From Erysipelotrichia bacterium (GTDB lineage Bacteria > Bacillota_I > Bacilli_A > Erysipelotrichales > Erysipelotrichaceae): 25,473 nt of DNA. Under the pieces are notes generated by a model that did no database searches, was not told where the DNA came from, and saw only the letters and a program-made list of their open reading frames with translations. The stretch's first letter is position 1; every line of letters begins with the position of its first letter. Position numbers and translations under genes: made by a program. Shown piece by piece: positions 24,873-25,473 of this stretch. The DNA lies in the NCBI GenBank assembly GCA_009916335.1, contig SAAR01000013.1, forward strand, positions 1 through 25,473, written 5' to 3'.

Positions 24873-25473
24873 TTGACAAGAGAAGAACAAAGAAAATTAA
24901 GAGAATTAAAAAAAGCGTTACCTAAGTTACTAAAAGAAAAGAAAAAGAAATATAAATTTAAGAAGATAGATTACATGCTTTACTTTGATAAAAATGACTT
25001 GTTTTTTTCTAACCATATTGATGTGCGTGAAACAATTGATGGTGGCTGTTGTTGTAGTTATGATATTACAGTAAAACCTCTTTGGATTGATGATTTATTT
25101 TGGGAATGTTTACATATGGAAGGAAATAAAAAAGAACCAATAAGTTTGCGTGCTATAGGGGCATTTACCGTAAAAGGAACTAGAATTTGCTCTGATTTTT
25201 ATAAAATGAAAGAATGGAGTATTGAAGAATTAGAATTATTGGTGGATCAATATTTAAAAAAGTTTTATGAAGTTATCCAGATGACAACGATGGAAGAATT
25301 TTATTTGAATTTAAGGAACGATTCTTACCATGAAGAATTAAGAGTTGCTTTAACGTTGCTTCATGATGAAAAGTATCAAGAGGTATTAGATTATTTGCGT
25401 ACACAAGATGAAGGAGAGTTCTGTAATGGTGATTTATGGATCAACGATGGAATTAGAGAATATGTCAGAAATA
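24873..25473 (+). CDS. Unrecognised protein, TTG start, cut by the window end
   Basis: An open frame of 200 codons running off the window. TTG 24873 is the start because AGGTGA (24862-24867) sits 5 nt upstream and the frame begins MTREEQRKLRELKKALPKLL; the first in-frame ATG is at about residue 35 and has no ribosome binding site. The N-terminus is a strongly basic amphipathic helix (about 1-30, K/R/E rich). A cluster of three cysteines lies near residue 59-61 (GGCCCSYD), then a W-rich stretch (PLWIDDLFWE) and helices rich in L and E (EEFYLNLR, HEELRVALTLLHDEKYQEVLDYL). No known domain was recognised. It follows the 24266 gene by 67 nt and may be co-transcribed. Confidence 0.7.
   Translation, partial: MTREEQRKLRELKKALPKLLKEKKKKYKFKKIDYMLYFDKNDLFFSNHIDVRETIDGGCCCSYDITVKPLWIDDLFWECLHMEGNKKEPISLRAIGAFTVKGTRICSDFYKMKEWSIEELELLVDQYLKKFYEVIQMTTMEEFYLNLRNDSYHEELRVALTLLHDEKYQEVLDYLRTQDEGEFCNGDLWINDGIREYVRN

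Overview
This is an A+T-rich, gene-dense chromosomal segment from a low-GC Gram-positive bacterium. Consensus sigma-A promoters, strong GGAGG-type ribosome binding sites, a T-box leader and a single-membrane lipoprotein signal all fit Bacillota. The gene set and style suggest a gut Erysipelotrichia-type lineage, but that placement is an impression, not a phylogenetic result. No tRNA, rRNA, CRISPR array or intact insertion sequence was seen.

Layout. (1) 1-418: a small ORF with a LAGLIDADG-like homing endonuclease motif, at the window edge. (2) 496-4099: a membrane c-di-GMP phosphodiesterase with a degenerate GGDEF domain and an intact EAL domain, converging on a MATE efflux pump across a shared bidirectional terminator. 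(3) 4226-6981: three tandem Cof-type HAD phosphatase paralogues, the first interrupted by an in-frame TGA. (4) 7032-9828: a SAM-dependent methyltransferase (reverse strand), an alanyl-tRNA editing protein of AlaX type, and a lipoprotein. (5) 9952-12138: a cysteine desulfidase family protein, a TfoX N-terminal-domain protein and a hexapeptide O-acetyltransferase. (6) 12182-19479: the main metabolic unit. One promoter and one leucine T-box (specifier CUU) precede leuS-leuA-leuC-leuD-leuB, so leucyl-tRNA charging and leucine synthesis from 2-ketoisovalerate appear to answer to the same uncharged tRNA-Leu signal. (7) 19487-23285: plsY (reverse), an MFS transporter, a NagD-like HAD phosphatase, a DedA/VTT membrane protein, and a class I glutamine amidotransferase-like hydrolase (reverse) whose 3' end overlaps the DedA gene by 62 bp. 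(8) 23326-24115: a near-consensus promoter, a structured leader of about 140 nt ending in a perfect terminator hairpin, and a NUDIX hydrolase gene. (9) 24266-25473: two unrecognised proteins, the second cut by the window end and starting at TTG.

The best candidate for something undescribed is the leader at 23361-23499. It has an 11-bp closing stem, two competing inner helices and an upstream segment able to pair with the terminator's left arm. That is the architecture of a transcription-attenuating riboswitch or other cis-regulator in front of the NUDIX gene, and I could not match it to a leader class I know. The second is the interrupted HAD paralogue, whose reading frame and 290-codon length are otherwise fully preserved.
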